NCBI RefSeq assembly: GCF_003075455.1
Contig: NZ_QDAE01000012.1
Coordinates: 31,891 to 95,890 of the forward strand
From: Arthrobacter sp. Bz4
GTDB lineage: Bacteria > Actinomycetota > Actinomycetes > Actinomycetales > Micrococcaceae
DNA: 64,000 nucleotides
Direction: 5' to 3'
This document shows, piece by piece, positions 48,071 to 55,806 of this stretch. The notes beneath the pieces were generated by a model, which made no database searches, was not told the DNA's origin, and saw nothing but the letters and a program-made list of their open reading frames with translations. The position numbers and the translations under genes were made by a program. How positions within the stretch are numbered: position 1 is the first letter of the stretch; each line of letters begins with the position of its first letter.

Positions 48071-48169
48071 ATGTCCTCCTTTCGTCTAAGCAGATGGGTG
48101 GGCGGCAAGGACAGCGGAGGCGCTCTCAATTGAGCGCTACTCACGCCGTCCCTGCCGGTGGTACTCGAA

Positions 48170-48484
48170 CTAACGTCCGCGTGCCGCGCGGGGCTTGGCC
48201 GCTTCCTGATCGTTGCCGAACAGATGAGCGATGGCCTCGCGCCTGGCAGCAGCTTCTCGGTCGATTTCCGCGAGAGCGGATTCGGCTTGAGATGCCAGAT
48301 CAGTGTTTTCCTTGATGCCAGCGATGTGCGCCATCAAGGCCTTCCTGATCTCGTCGGTGATGGTGCTTCCCCGCAGCTGCGCAATGAGCGTCAGCTGCGT
48401 GTGAACGTCCGGTTCGAGCCGGATGGCAAGAGTCTTCACTCCTGCCGGATTCTGGCGGTCCCCGCCAGTCGTGGGTGTCGTCAT
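48170..48484 (-). CDS. Small ribbon-helix-helix-like protein
   Basis: This protein has 104 residues. The segment GVKTLAIRLEPDVHTQLTLI then AQLRGSTITDEIRKALMAHI resembles a CopG/Arc-type ribbon-helix-helix; the C-terminal part is a charged helix (ALAEIDREAAARREAIAHLF). It could be a plasmid-type control or accessory protein for transfer. The ATG at 48484 follows CCGAGGAGTTGTC; a longer upstream frame to 48661 is read-through of the methyltransferase gene. The exact role is unknown. Confidence 0.75.
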   Translation of the reverse strand: MTTPTTGGDRQNPAGVKTLAIRLEPDVHTQLTLIAQLRGSTITDEIRKALMAHIAGIKENTDLASQAESALAEIDREAAARREAIAHLFGNDQEAAKPRAARGR

Positions 48485-48570
48485 GACAACTCCTCGGATT
48501 GTGCGACCGGCGGGATTCCGGAATGGAACCCTCGTCACCGGCCGCAGCGCACCGACGAGCTGTCCGGGTG

Positions 48571-49575
48571 CTATCCATTTGGTGGCGAACGCGAACGAGC
48601 TGCCGTGATCCGCTCTTTCGCTTCCTGGGCAAAGGTGGGGTTTAGCTCGATACCCAGCCAATTACGGCCGAGCGATTCAGCGACGACGGCGGTCGAGCCA
48701 CTGCCGATAAAGGGGTCAAGGATGATGCCGGGCTCTGGATCACCTTCGTGACCGCAGCCCGCTTGAAGTGCCAGCCGCGTAGCGGTCTGCCCTAGTCTGC
48801 GGGTTGGTCGTCGCCACGGGGCGCGGCAAATAGTGCAACGTGCTTCGGGGGTTCCGGCTTGAATACATCGGATAGCAAGCGTTTCAGGGAATGTGGCGTG
48901 GTGGCTGCCCTTGCCAGCCGCTGTAGCGATTGTCCACACGTCCCCAGGGTTCTTACCGAGCGGATGGCCAACAATTCCACGAGCCTTCATGGCCGCGAGA
49001 CCGATCGTCGAATCGGCGTTCGGCCCCCGCCACCCTTCCTTGGCGGGACGTCGCGATGAGGCACGAGGTGGGCGACCTGGCTTTGACAGATGCGGCACGC
49101 GAATGGCGTCGAGGTCGAAGTAGTAGCGTTCCTGCTTCGCGAACAGGTAGATCACCTCATGGGCCGCTGTCAGCCGATCCCGCACGCTGGTCGGCATAGG
49201 GTTCGGCTTGGCCCAGATGATCTTGTTGCGGACTATCCATCCATCCTCCTGCAGCAGCTGAGCTACACGTTCCGGTGCCAGAAGTAGGCTCTTGGACGGC
49301 GCGCCTTGCCGAGGATGGTTGGCGTACGTATCGCCGAGATTGAGCCAGAAGGTGCCGGTCGGGACTAATACGCGGTCAATCTCACGTGCAACGGCTCGAA
49401 GTGCATCAGCCCATGACTCGACATCAGATTCGAGCCCTAGCTGGCCATCGGCACCATAGTCACGTAATCGAAAGTATGGTGGGCTCGTCAGGCACATATC
49501 CACCGATCCGGCCGGGAGCTTTCGGAGCTGGTCCAAAGCGTCCCCGACGTACAACATATTAACCGGCTCAGTCAT
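48571..49575 (-). CDS. Site-specific DNA methyltransferase, beta class (N4-cytosine/N6-adenine)
   Basis: A 334-residue enzyme. The catalytic motif IV comes first (MCLTSPPYFRLRDYG, TSPPY), and the SAM-binding motif follows near the C-terminus (ILDPFIGSGSTAVVAESL, FxGxG), which is the beta-class order. The middle part has four Cys and a His (ARCTICRAPW ... AGCGH) that could bind zinc. No cognate endonuclease is adjacent, so it may be an orphan that protects element DNA. The start at 49575 overlaps the stop of the preceding gene by 8 nt. TSPPY slightly favours N4-cytosine, but is not decisive. Confidence 0.9.
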   Translation of the reverse strand: MTEPVNMLYVGDALDQLRKLPAGSVDMCLTSPPYFRLRDYGADGQLGLESDVESWADALRAVAREIDRVLVPTGTFWLNLGDTYANHPRQGAPSKSLLLAPERVAQLLQEDGWIVRNKIIWAKPNPMPTSVRDRLTAAHEVIYLFAKQERYYFDLDAIRVPHLSKPGRPPRASSRRPAKEGWRGPNADSTIGLAAMKARGIVGHPLGKNPGDVWTIATAAGKGSHHATFPETLAIRCIQAGTPEARCTICRAPWRRPTRRLGQTATRLALQAGCGHEGDPEPGIILDPFIGSGSTAVVAESLGRNWLGIELNPTFAQEAKERITAARSRSPPNG

Positions 49576-50542
49576 GACGAACCTCCCGGACCATCTGAGC
49601 CGCAGCCTCCTCCAAGGCACTGATGCGGTAGAGCCCAGGGGTCACCCGAGCGTTCCGTTGCATTGCCGTCAGAAATGCTTGGCGGCGGCGCTCGGCCACG
49701 TTTGGACGGTAGGCACCCATAGCCCAGACGACCTTTGGAAAGCCGCCGAATTCACGCTGTTCGATTCCGGTTTCGAGATATTCCTCGTATAACAGGCACT
49801 TGCCGAGGACGGTAGGCAGGCTCTCGTGACCAAGGTCTACTTCAACGAAGAACGCCTCAACATCCTGATCCCCGGGATGGGAAGCGAGCTCAACATACAG
49901 ATCTGGTCGAAGCACCTGACCGGCACCAAGGCGATCCGTGTAGTGGCGACGAGCCTCGCCTTCAGGAGCCAGCTTCACGACCTCTGCACCCGACTCGGAT
50001 GCAGCGGCGATGACGGTGACAGCAACGTCGGCTATGGCCAGAGTGTGATCAAGGAATCGCGACGATGGCTCGTCGAAGCGCTTCCGTCGGCGGCTCGACT
50101 CCTGGCTCCGTTGAATGCGCTCCCCTGCTGTATCGATGAAGTAGACCAGCCCCTCCGAACCCGCCCGGACACCACCGATCCGCCGATTCAGGACGCCCAA
50201 AATGCGATGGCTTCGTAGCCTTGCTAAGACTCGGCGGCAGGTTCGAGCACCCGATTCTGCTGTCGCGTGCTCTGCAAAATGCAAGGTTTCAATGTGACGT
50301 GCCGTCAAGAATCGATAGCGATCCACGGACGACAGGACAGCTCGATCGCGTTCACTGAGGTGGCCTTCAATGTCGTTCAAGCGACGCCGACTTATCCGCG
50401 GGCCAGTATGGGCTCCGGTGCTATGTATAGCACCGGTATTCGGCGCCCCAATTGGTGCTAATTCTTTGCTGACCTGCGCAGATGTATCCGCTGGCTTCGA
50501 CGCGGGCGGGTAGCCGGTCGGTAGAGTCCGCTCGACCGTCAT
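49568..50542 (-). CDS. Replication-relaxation family protein
   Basis: A 324-residue protein of the replication-relaxation family, which is found in actinobacterial plasmids and integrative elements. It has a winged-helix region (LSERDRAVLSSVDRYRFLTA ... RTCRRVLARLRSHRILGVL) and a second region with HTLAIADVAVTVIAAASESG and FVEVDLGHESLPTVLGKCLL, the latter like a nuclease-like core (E-x-D and K). Its role in mobilisation or replication is not established experimentally. It overlaps the TraG-like gene by 4 nt and the methyltransferase gene by 8 nt, forming a tight operon. Confidence 0.85.
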   Translation of the reverse strand: MTVERTLPTGYPPASKPADTSAQVSKELAPIGAPNTGAIHSTGAHTGPRISRRRLNDIEGHLSERDRAVLSSVDRYRFLTARHIETLHFAEHATAESGARTCRRVLARLRSHRILGVLNRRIGGVRAGSEGLVYFIDTAGERIQRSQESSRRRKRFDEPSSRFLDHTLAIADVAVTVIAAASESGAEVVKLAPEGEARRHYTDRLGAGQVLRPDLYVELASHPGDQDVEAFFVEVDLGHESLPTVLGKCLLYEEYLETGIEQREFGGFPKVVWAMGAYRPNVAERRRQAFLTAMQRNARVTPGLYRISALEEAAAQMVREVRHD

Positions 50543-52710
50543 GACTGGCTCCTTCTACGGCGACCATCAGCTGCGCCGGTTTCAGGAGAAGGAGTCAAAA
50601 TGCTTCGAAGTCCACGTTCGATGACGCCTTTCGATTGACCGAACTGGCTGCGGCTCAGGGCGCGGATCTTGTCCGGTGACGAGTTCTGATTCGGGATGTC
50701 TAAAGTGACGCCGGATGCCCAGTCAGTCACCGCGCTCTTGCGGACGAGCTGCGCGTAGATGTGACGCGACGGCAACGCCATGAAGTCTTCCGGTTCAAGA
50801 CCAGGTGCCATGGCGGCGGCCGCCTTGGCGTCCCTGGATGCAAGTTGAAAGAAGACCCGGGACCGACAGTTGGCCTCGAACGCCATGCGCATGCCTTGGG
50901 GCAATTGGTCGAGGTACTGATGCGCCACATGGAACCCAGCGCCAAGACTGCGTGAAGTTGCCAGTGCATCGCCTATATCGGTCGGTAGACGCAGGTACTC
51001 CTGCACCTCATCGAGGTAGATCATGACCGGATGGCGGTTCTTGGTGGCAATGCTGGCGCGCTCCTGAATCGCCTGCCACAGTTCAGCGACAACCATGGCT
51101 CCTAATAGCTGAGCGGCCTCGGGTCCGAGCACCCCTTTCTGGAGTGGGACGAGCAGAATCTTCCGCTCCGTCAGCACCTGGCGAAGATTAAAACGTGGAG
51201 TGGGTTGTGCCAAGACGTGACGAAGATGAGGATCAAGCAACGGGCGCAGCTTATTCATCAGCGGTGCCGTCACCTGCGCACTGGCCTCCGGGGATAGTTG
51301 GTCGTACCAGTGCCAGAAAGGTCCAGCTGAAAATGGATCATCGCGCGCGATCTGATGGGTGACCGACTGCCGGAACTTTCTGTTATTGAGCAGAATGGGC
51401 AGCATGGCCAAGCTGGCATCCTCCCGCTGGGCGAGTGCTAATAGGGAGTGCCGCAGAATGTCCGAGCTTCGGGGCCCGAGCTGGTCGCCGTAAAGCGCGT
51501 GGAACGTACCGAATAGCTGATCAGCAACGAGAGCCGGACTCCGCCCGTGACCATCAAGTGGATTGATCCCGACAGGCACGTCATCCAGCGGATCCAGCAC
51601 GACGACATCAGCCTGACGCTCCGGAGGAACGTGCTTTAGTACATCGCCAATCAGATCTTTGGGCTCGACGACGACACAGCTGCGCCCAGCTTCCATATCG
51701 CCGATGATGAGCGAGAGGAGCATGGAACTCTTGCCCACTCCGGTCGGTCCCATCGTCCACAGATGGTGGCAGCTATCCCCTGGTGCTAGACCCAGTCGGG
51801 CATCGCCGGCACCGGGCGCCGTTGCCCGACCCACAATGCGATCTGCATCCGACACCGCAAAGGAGGGTCGGATCTGCCGCGGATGATCTGGCGGCTGTCC
51901 CGGGTAGGCATTCTTACCTTCACTCACCGGCCACGCACTGAGCATTCCCACCTCGACAGCGGACAGTCGCTGGCCGGAAGCGAAACGTGGCCACTCCGGA
52001 CTAGGGTTGTTCAGATTATGGGTCTGATCAAAGTGGACACGGAAGCGGAGCCCTGGTGTCACCATCGACCGGAAGGCATTGACCACGCCGCCAATTAAGG
52101 CTCGCCGACGATCTTCCTCGGAGGCGCTGACACCTATGCGAACAAACGTCGCGAAGCCATGGTCCCCTTGTTTTTCTTCGATTCGCCGTCGGATCGCCCG
52201 ACGCCGTTCCGGCTGCACGCCAGTGAGGATAAGCGACGTGATCCCCTGATCGACTTGGGCAACAGCATGAGGCGTCAGCTGAGGTGTGAATCTCGGCCCC
52301 AATACGATCTGTGCTACCAGGCTTTCACTTCCACGGACGGCCGTCAGGCTGGCCAAGAGAGCTCGCGTTGAACCTTCCGGATGCCGGGGCTCCAGAGGCT
52401 GCGCAGGCATGTTGACGGAAACCCGGCGGGTGGACTGGGCTGGTAACCGGTCAGCATCATCGGCGACAACAATGGCCCCAACGACGAGACGTTCGATGTC
52501 GCGACGGACAGCCGACGCATAGCGTCGTTGCGTGCCGACAATGTAGCGGATGCCCTGTTTATCCGCTCGGGCTTCCAGAATGATTTGCGGTGCGTGACTC
52601 TGCGAACTCCATACCCGCAGCAGGTTGATGGCCTGCTCATCGTCGAGTGGGCGGGGCCAGAAAATCTCCTGCCACACCAATTGTCGAAGGATGGGCTCGG
52701 AATTATTCAT
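50539..52710 (-). CDS. TraG/VirD4-like type IV coupling ATPase
   Basis: This 723-residue protein is probably the motor that delivers element DNA to a transfer channel. Walker A is WTMGPTGVGKSSMLLSLI near residue 320, and Walker B is VMIYLDEVQEYL near residue 562, with a DNA-partner region (LGAGFHVAHQYLDQLPQGM). An N-terminal domain of about 300 residues precedes the motor. No clear membrane helix is seen at the N-terminus, unlike classical VirD4. The ATG at 52710 follows GGAGGATGCGAGCG and overlaps the upstream small gene by 8 nt; the ATG at 52719 is the alternative. Confidence 0.85.
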   Translation of the reverse strand: MNNSEPILRQLVWQEIFWPRPLDDEQAINLLRVWSSQSHAPQIILEARADKQGIRYIVGTQRRYASAVRRDIERLVVGAIVVADDADRLPAQSTRRVSVNMPAQPLEPRHPEGSTRALLASLTAVRGSESLVAQIVLGPRFTPQLTPHAVAQVDQGITSLILTGVQPERRRAIRRRIEEKQGDHGFATFVRIGVSASEEDRRRALIGGVVNAFRSMVTPGLRFRVHFDQTHNLNNPSPEWPRFASGQRLSAVEVGMLSAWPVSEGKNAYPGQPPDHPRQIRPSFAVSDADRIVGRATAPGAGDARLGLAPGDSCHHLWTMGPTGVGKSSMLLSLIIGDMEAGRSCVVVEPKDLIGDVLKHVPPERQADVVVLDPLDDVPVGINPLDGHGRSPALVADQLFGTFHALYGDQLGPRSSDILRHSLLALAQREDASLAMLPILLNNRKFRQSVTHQIARDDPFSAGPFWHWYDQLSPEASAQVTAPLMNKLRPLLDPHLRHVLAQPTPRFNLRQVLTERKILLVPLQKGVLGPEAAQLLGAMVVAELWQAIQERASIATKNRHPVMIYLDEVQEYLRLPTDIGDALATSRSLGAGFHVAHQYLDQLPQGMRMAFEANCRSRVFFQLASRDAKAAAAMAPGLEPEDFMALPSRHIYAQLVRKSAVTDWASGVTLDIPNQNSSPDKIRALSRSQFGQSKGVIERGLRSILTPSPETGAADGRRRRSQS

Positions 52711-52921
52711 CGCTCGCATCCTCCGCAGTGCCCTGGACGCTTTTCTGTTCGTGCTGAATTTGGGCTTCCCGCTCGGCTTCCGCCTGAGCCATGGCGATGA
52801 CGGCGCGGCTCAGCTTTCGGAGGTCAGGACGATCGCGCTCGACGCCCCTGACGATGATCCGGCCGTCCCTTCGTGGTCGCGCCTGGCGGCTCCGACTAGG
52901 ACGTTTGTTGCTAGTAGACAT
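52703..52921 (-). CDS. Small basic hypothetical protein
   Basis: 72 residues, not recognised. The N-terminus is Arg/Ser/Lys-rich (RPSRSRQARPRR) and the C-terminus acidic (HEQKSVQGTAEDASDE), with a short alanine-rich helix between (AVIAMAQAEAEREAQIQHEQ). It has a good ribosome site (GGAGGGAATCAACT ATG) and overlaps the ATPase gene. It is the first gene downstream of the two operators at 52,964-53,018, so it heads the transfer operon. Confidence 0.7.
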   Translation of the reverse strand: MSTSNKRPSRSRQARPRRDGRIIVRGVERDRPDLRKLSRAVIAMAQAEAEREAQIQHEQKSVQGTAEDASDE

Positions 52922-52963
52922 AGTTGATTCCCTCCTTCCTTCGGTGTTGTGACTTGCGGCAAA

Positions 52964-52981
52964 CGTTCAACAAATTGAACG
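52964..52981. promoter_or_regulatory. Palindromic operator 1 of the transfer operon
   Basis: CGTTCAACAAATTGAACG is a perfect 7-bp inverted repeat with a 4-bp spacer, 43 bp upstream of the first transfer gene start at 52921. Confidence 0.75.
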
Positions 52982-53000
52982 ATGTCTGGGGCTTAGTATG

Positions 53001-53018
53001 CGTTCAATAAGTTGAACG
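53001..53018. promoter_or_regulatory. Palindromic operator 2 of the transfer operon
   Basis: CGTTCAATAAGTTGAACG has the same arms as operator 1, starting 37 bp away (about three and a half helical turns). The pair suggests cooperative binding of the XRE repressor. Confidence 0.75.
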
Positions 53019-53087
53019 TTCAAGCGTTTTTGCGCAAACCACAACACCGATTGGAAGAGCTGTAGTTGCCGCGCTGCGGCGATGGAT

Positions 53088-53288
53088 TTAGTACCTATTT
53101 CGGCGGTATTGGACGACTGCCCATATCGCCCAGATGATGACAACGACACCGACGCAGGCGATCAGAAACGGCAGGATGGACTGCAGCACCTGAGTGGCGC
53201 AGTAGAGTGCGACGACGGCAAGCAGAACGGACATACACGCGCCAATCGCCCGCTCAAACCACGACCTGGGACTCGGATCAACACTCAC
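53088..53288 (-). CDS. Small membrane protein
   Basis: 66 residues, unrecognised. Two hydrophobic helices (CMSVLLAVVALYCATQVLQS and FLIACVGVVVIIWAIWAVVQ) lie between a basic start and a basic end (YRRNRY). It may be a small component of a mating channel. The GTG start overlaps the upstream gene by 4 nt. Confidence 0.7.
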   Translation of the reverse strand: MSVDPSPRSWFERAIGACMSVLLAVVALYCATQVLQSILPFLIACVGVVVIIWAIWAVVQYRRNRY

Positions 53289-53812
53289 CGCTGGCGCTCC
53301 ATCTCCAGGAAAATGCCAGTGTTCAGGCCGTACCGCACGCAGTCGAGTGCGAACTGCAGCTGGTCTGCCACGTACTGCTTCGTGACGGCATAGAACATGA
53401 CCTGGCCCACCGCGTCAGCTTCGAAGAGATGCCATTCGAGATCATTCCGGCTGAAGCCTGCGCGTTCGAATCTCCGCATCAGCCAGCGAGCCAGCACGAA
53501 TTCATCGGGCGACGAAAAGCTCAAACCCTGCTCAACGTGGGCAACATCGTGAACGTAGCGATAGGCCATATTGACCTCTGGTGAACCGAAGACCACGCTA
53601 CTGCTGTTCTCATTGGAGACAGGCAGCGGGCGTCCATTCTTCTGCGAGGCGGCAAAGGCTTCGCAGAGATCCTTGTACTTTTCCGGCGCGTCACCGGCCG
53701 GCGCCCACCCGAAGTACAGGCGGCGCTCAATCTTGTGAGCCTGGTCGAGGACATAGTCAGAGAGTCGCTTTTGCGCTGCGACCAGCTCCGTTGAGGTAAA
53801 TGATTCGGGCAT
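53285..53812 (-). CDS. Hypothetical protein, 175 residues
   Basis: A soluble protein without recognised motifs. It is rich in aromatic residues and predicted helical (YVLDQAHKIERRLYFGWAPA, VNMAYRYVHDVAHVEQGLSF, LLARWLMRRFERAGFSRNDL-like stretch). The HDVAHVEQ and HLFEAD segments contain His and acidic residues that could bind metal, but this is speculative. It lies in the element's small-gene operon between two short membrane proteins, overlapping the next by 4 nt. Confidence 0.7.
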   Translation of the reverse strand: MPESFTSTELVAAQKRLSDYVLDQAHKIERRLYFGWAPAGDAPEKYKDLCEAFAASQKNGRPLPVSNENSSSVVFGSPEVNMAYRYVHDVAHVEQGLSFSSPDEFVLARWLMRRFERAGFSRNDLEWHLFEADAVGQVMFYAVTKQYVADQLQFALDCVRYGLNTGIFLEMERQR

Positions 53813-53881
53813 GACAAATAACCCCTTTCTAGAGGCATGTTTGAAGTGGGCCGGCCAAGCCAGCGAAGTTAGGGCGAGCCG

Positions 53882-54088
53882 CTACTGGCGGCGGCGAATG
53901 TCGCGCAGGGCTTGTCGATACGCCGCATCGAGGCGGCTAACCGTTTGGTGAGCGTCCTCAGTGATGTCGGATATCTGACCCCGAGAGGACGGCGTCCGGT
54001 CGCGCCAGAAATCTGCAACGACAAGGTATGCGGCAGCAATTGAAGCAGCGCAGGTGATCATGATGGCAATCCAGAGGATGGCAGTCAT
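53882..54088 (-). CDS. Small membrane-anchored protein
   Basis: 68 residues: one N-terminal hydrophobic helix (AILWIAIMITCAASIAAAYLV), then a soluble charged tail (ITEDAHQTVSRLDAAYRQAL RDIRRRQ split across a helix). Unrecognised. The ATG overlaps the upstream gene by 4 nt. Confidence 0.65.
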   Translation of the reverse strand: MTAILWIAIMITCAASIAAAYLVVADFWRDRTPSSRGQISDITEDAHQTVSRLDAAYRQALRDIRRRQ

Positions 54089-54336
54089 GACCGCCGCGGC
54101 CCCTTCGGCCAGGTTTCCAGCGCCGTCAGAGCCATGGCCGACATCTGCTGCGAAACAAGTCGCAGATGCCGCGCTGTCGCTGGCGAGTCAGCATTGACTG
54201 TCCTCGCTGCGGAGTCCAGCTCATCCACAAGCGTCGCGACCCGTCCGATAAAGAGGCGGACAGCGGCCTCGTGCTGCAGCACTTCAGGCTCCACGTAGCC
54301 GATGGGCTTCAGCGGATTTACAAATTCGTGCTTCAT
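54085..54336 (-). CDS. Hypothetical protein, 83 residues
   Basis: Predicted mostly helical and soluble: VLQHEAAVRLFIGRVATLVD then ELDSAARTVNADSPATARHL. Not recognised. It lies 12 bp after the next upstream gene and overlaps the following one by 4 nt, so it is co-transcribed with the element's small genes. Confidence 0.65.
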   Translation of the reverse strand: MKHEFVNPLKPIGYVEPEVLQHEAAVRLFIGRVATLVDELDSAARTVNADSPATARHLRLVSQQMSAMALTALETWPKGPRRS

Positions 54337-54348
54337 GGATGGCCTCCG

Positions 54349-54657
54349 CTACCGCTGGAACCGGCGTACTTCCCACGCCGCGTACTCGGCGAAGGAATCT
54401 GCGATGTAGTTGAGCCGCTCCGATGTGCGCGGGTCGCCGTCAGACTGGAACTGCGCCTCCCGGCTCAACATCCCGGTCAGATGCATACCTGTTGCGGCGA
54501 CATAGCCGGCGGCCTGGACACGCGCCGCTATGACGAGGCCATTGGCCACTTCGGCGTTCTGGCGGCGATGGAGAGCCTTGCCCTCGGAACGCGAGAACCC
54601 CTCGGGGGCGCTAAAAGGAGTGATTTTTCCACTCGGGCGGGGAGTGAGGTCTGTCAT
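54349..54657 (-). CDS. Hypothetical protein, 102 residues
   Basis: First gene of the minus-strand small-gene cluster. It starts MTDLTPRPSGKITPFSAPEG (disordered), then a helical region (ALHRRQNAEVANGLVIAARV, YVAATGMHLTGMLSREAQFQ). Not recognised. I choose the ATG at 54657, with AAAGGTAGGGTC upstream; the frame is open to 54759. It diverges from the + strand gene at 54,780. Confidence 0.65.
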   Translation of the reverse strand: MTDLTPRPSGKITPFSAPEGFSRSEGKALHRRQNAEVANGLVIAARVQAAGYVAATGMHLTGMLSREAQFQSDGDPRTSERLNYIADSFAEYAAWEVRRFQR

Positions 54658-54779
54658 GACCCTACCTTTCGATTTTGGTTGCCTCCTGCTTCGATGAGCA
54701 GCTGGTAGACCCATTGGACAGGGCGATCGGTAGGCGTGTCGTGACAGAAAAGTGCACATCTGCGAGATTTCCGGCCACG

Positions 54780-55613
54780 ATGGAATCTATGGAAGGAACC
54801 CTCACCCAGGAGCTAAGTGATCAAAGCGAGCTAACCTCGCGCGTTCTGAGTGAACTCACTGCACTTCGCAGTAAGCCAGGTCGGTTGACAGTCCAAAAGT
54901 TCCTAACCTTCGAGACCTTGCGCCTTGTATGCGGTGGCAATGATCTGTTGGACGCATTCATGATGTTCGAGCGCGAAATGCGTCGTTTCGAATCTGGAGC
55001 ACGCAATGAGGCAGCAGCTGCCCTGTCGATATGCGCCAAAGCCGATAGTGTTCTCGACCGCCTTCAACTGACGGCAGAGGTGCTTTCCGGCGCAGAGGTG
55101 AAAGATCAGCGAAGCGCACGACGATGGAGTGACGCCGGCCTGAAAACTATTGCTGCCGAGCTGGTGTACCTAGCTGACATCCAGGGGCGGCTCGGAAGCG
55201 AGCTACTCGGCATCGAAGTGACAGGAACAGCCGAATCAGGCCTGATGATAGTTATCGACCAGATGACAACAGCGTCCCTACCTAGTCGTGCGCCCCTGAT
55301 CCGATTGTGGGCCTATGGTGTCGACGACGAACCAGAGGAACGCGAGCTCGTGGTCGACCTCGAAGACCACCCCGTCACTACCGCGAGTCGTGGCGTCTAT
55401 ACGATGAAGCGACACCGTGTCACGCTGCCGCTGCCGAATTTACCCAACATCGATGACGAGCTGAAACTGCTGAGCATCTCGGTTGAGGGACGGGATGCAC
55501 CTATGCGCACAGTCACGCTCGAAAACCACGCCAAGCTCCCTCAGGGGTTCGACGTCCGCTTTGCCGTCTATCGCACGATTGCAGCTATCGACCTCGTGGC
55601 GGTAAGGCAGTAG
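54780..55613 (+). CDS. Hypothetical protein next to the type I RM operon
   Basis: About 277 residues, no recognised motif. N-terminal half helical (TSRVLSELTALRSKPGRLTV, LLDAFMMFEREMRRFESGAR, RLQLTAEVLSGAEVKDQRSA), C-terminal half beta-rich (LIRLWAYGVDDEPEERELVV, HRVTLPLPNLPNIDDELKLL). It may start at 54780 or the ATG at 54789; neither has a strong ribosome site. It is the first + strand gene of the element and faces the same way as hsdM, 194 bp upstream, but hsdM appears to have its own promoter. It could be cargo of the restriction module. Confidence 0.65.
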   Translation: MESMEGTLTQELSDQSELTSRVLSELTALRSKPGRLTVQKFLTFETLRLVCGGNDLLDAFMMFEREMRRFESGARNEAAAALSICAKADSVLDRLQLTAEVLSGAEVKDQRSARRWSDAGLKTIAAELVYLADIQGRLGSELLGIEVTGTAESGLMIVIDQMTTASLPSRAPLIRLWAYGVDDEPEERELVVDLEDHPVTTASRGVYTMKRHRVTLPLPNLPNIDDELKLLSISVEGRDAPMRTVTLENHAKLPQGFDVRFAVYRTIAAIDLVAVRQ

Positions 55614-55651
55614 CCGAGAACCTCAGGTACCTATAAGATATATGCCGATTG

Positions 55652-55660
55652 TGGTATACT
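55652..55660 (+). promoter_or_regulatory. Candidate extended -10 promoter of the hsd operon
   Basis: TGG-TATACT resembles an extended -10 (TGN-TATAAT, 5 of 6 in the hexamer). No good -35 box lies at 16-18 bp. It is in the AT-richer gap 55,614-55,806, about 145 bp before hsdM. A small stem (GGAGCG 55,777-55,782 / CGCTCC 55,788-55,793) precedes the hsdM start. Confidence 0.4.
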
Positions 55661-55806
55661 TTAGGCCAGTTAGCGGGCCGTGGTCGAGGCCTCTCCCCAC
55701 CCGCAAACCTACCTAGTACAAGCCCGACCTCACCTGATTTGTCGCAGCTCCCCGGTAGATTGAAACCAACGGTAACGGAGCGGATTGCGCTCCAGGGAAA
55801 CCCAGA

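Noticed and set aside
48125..48134. CTCAATTGAG palindrome upstream of ardA as a fourth repressor operator
   Set aside because: It lacks the CGTTCAA/TTGAACG arms and the 4-bp spacer, so it does not match the other sites.
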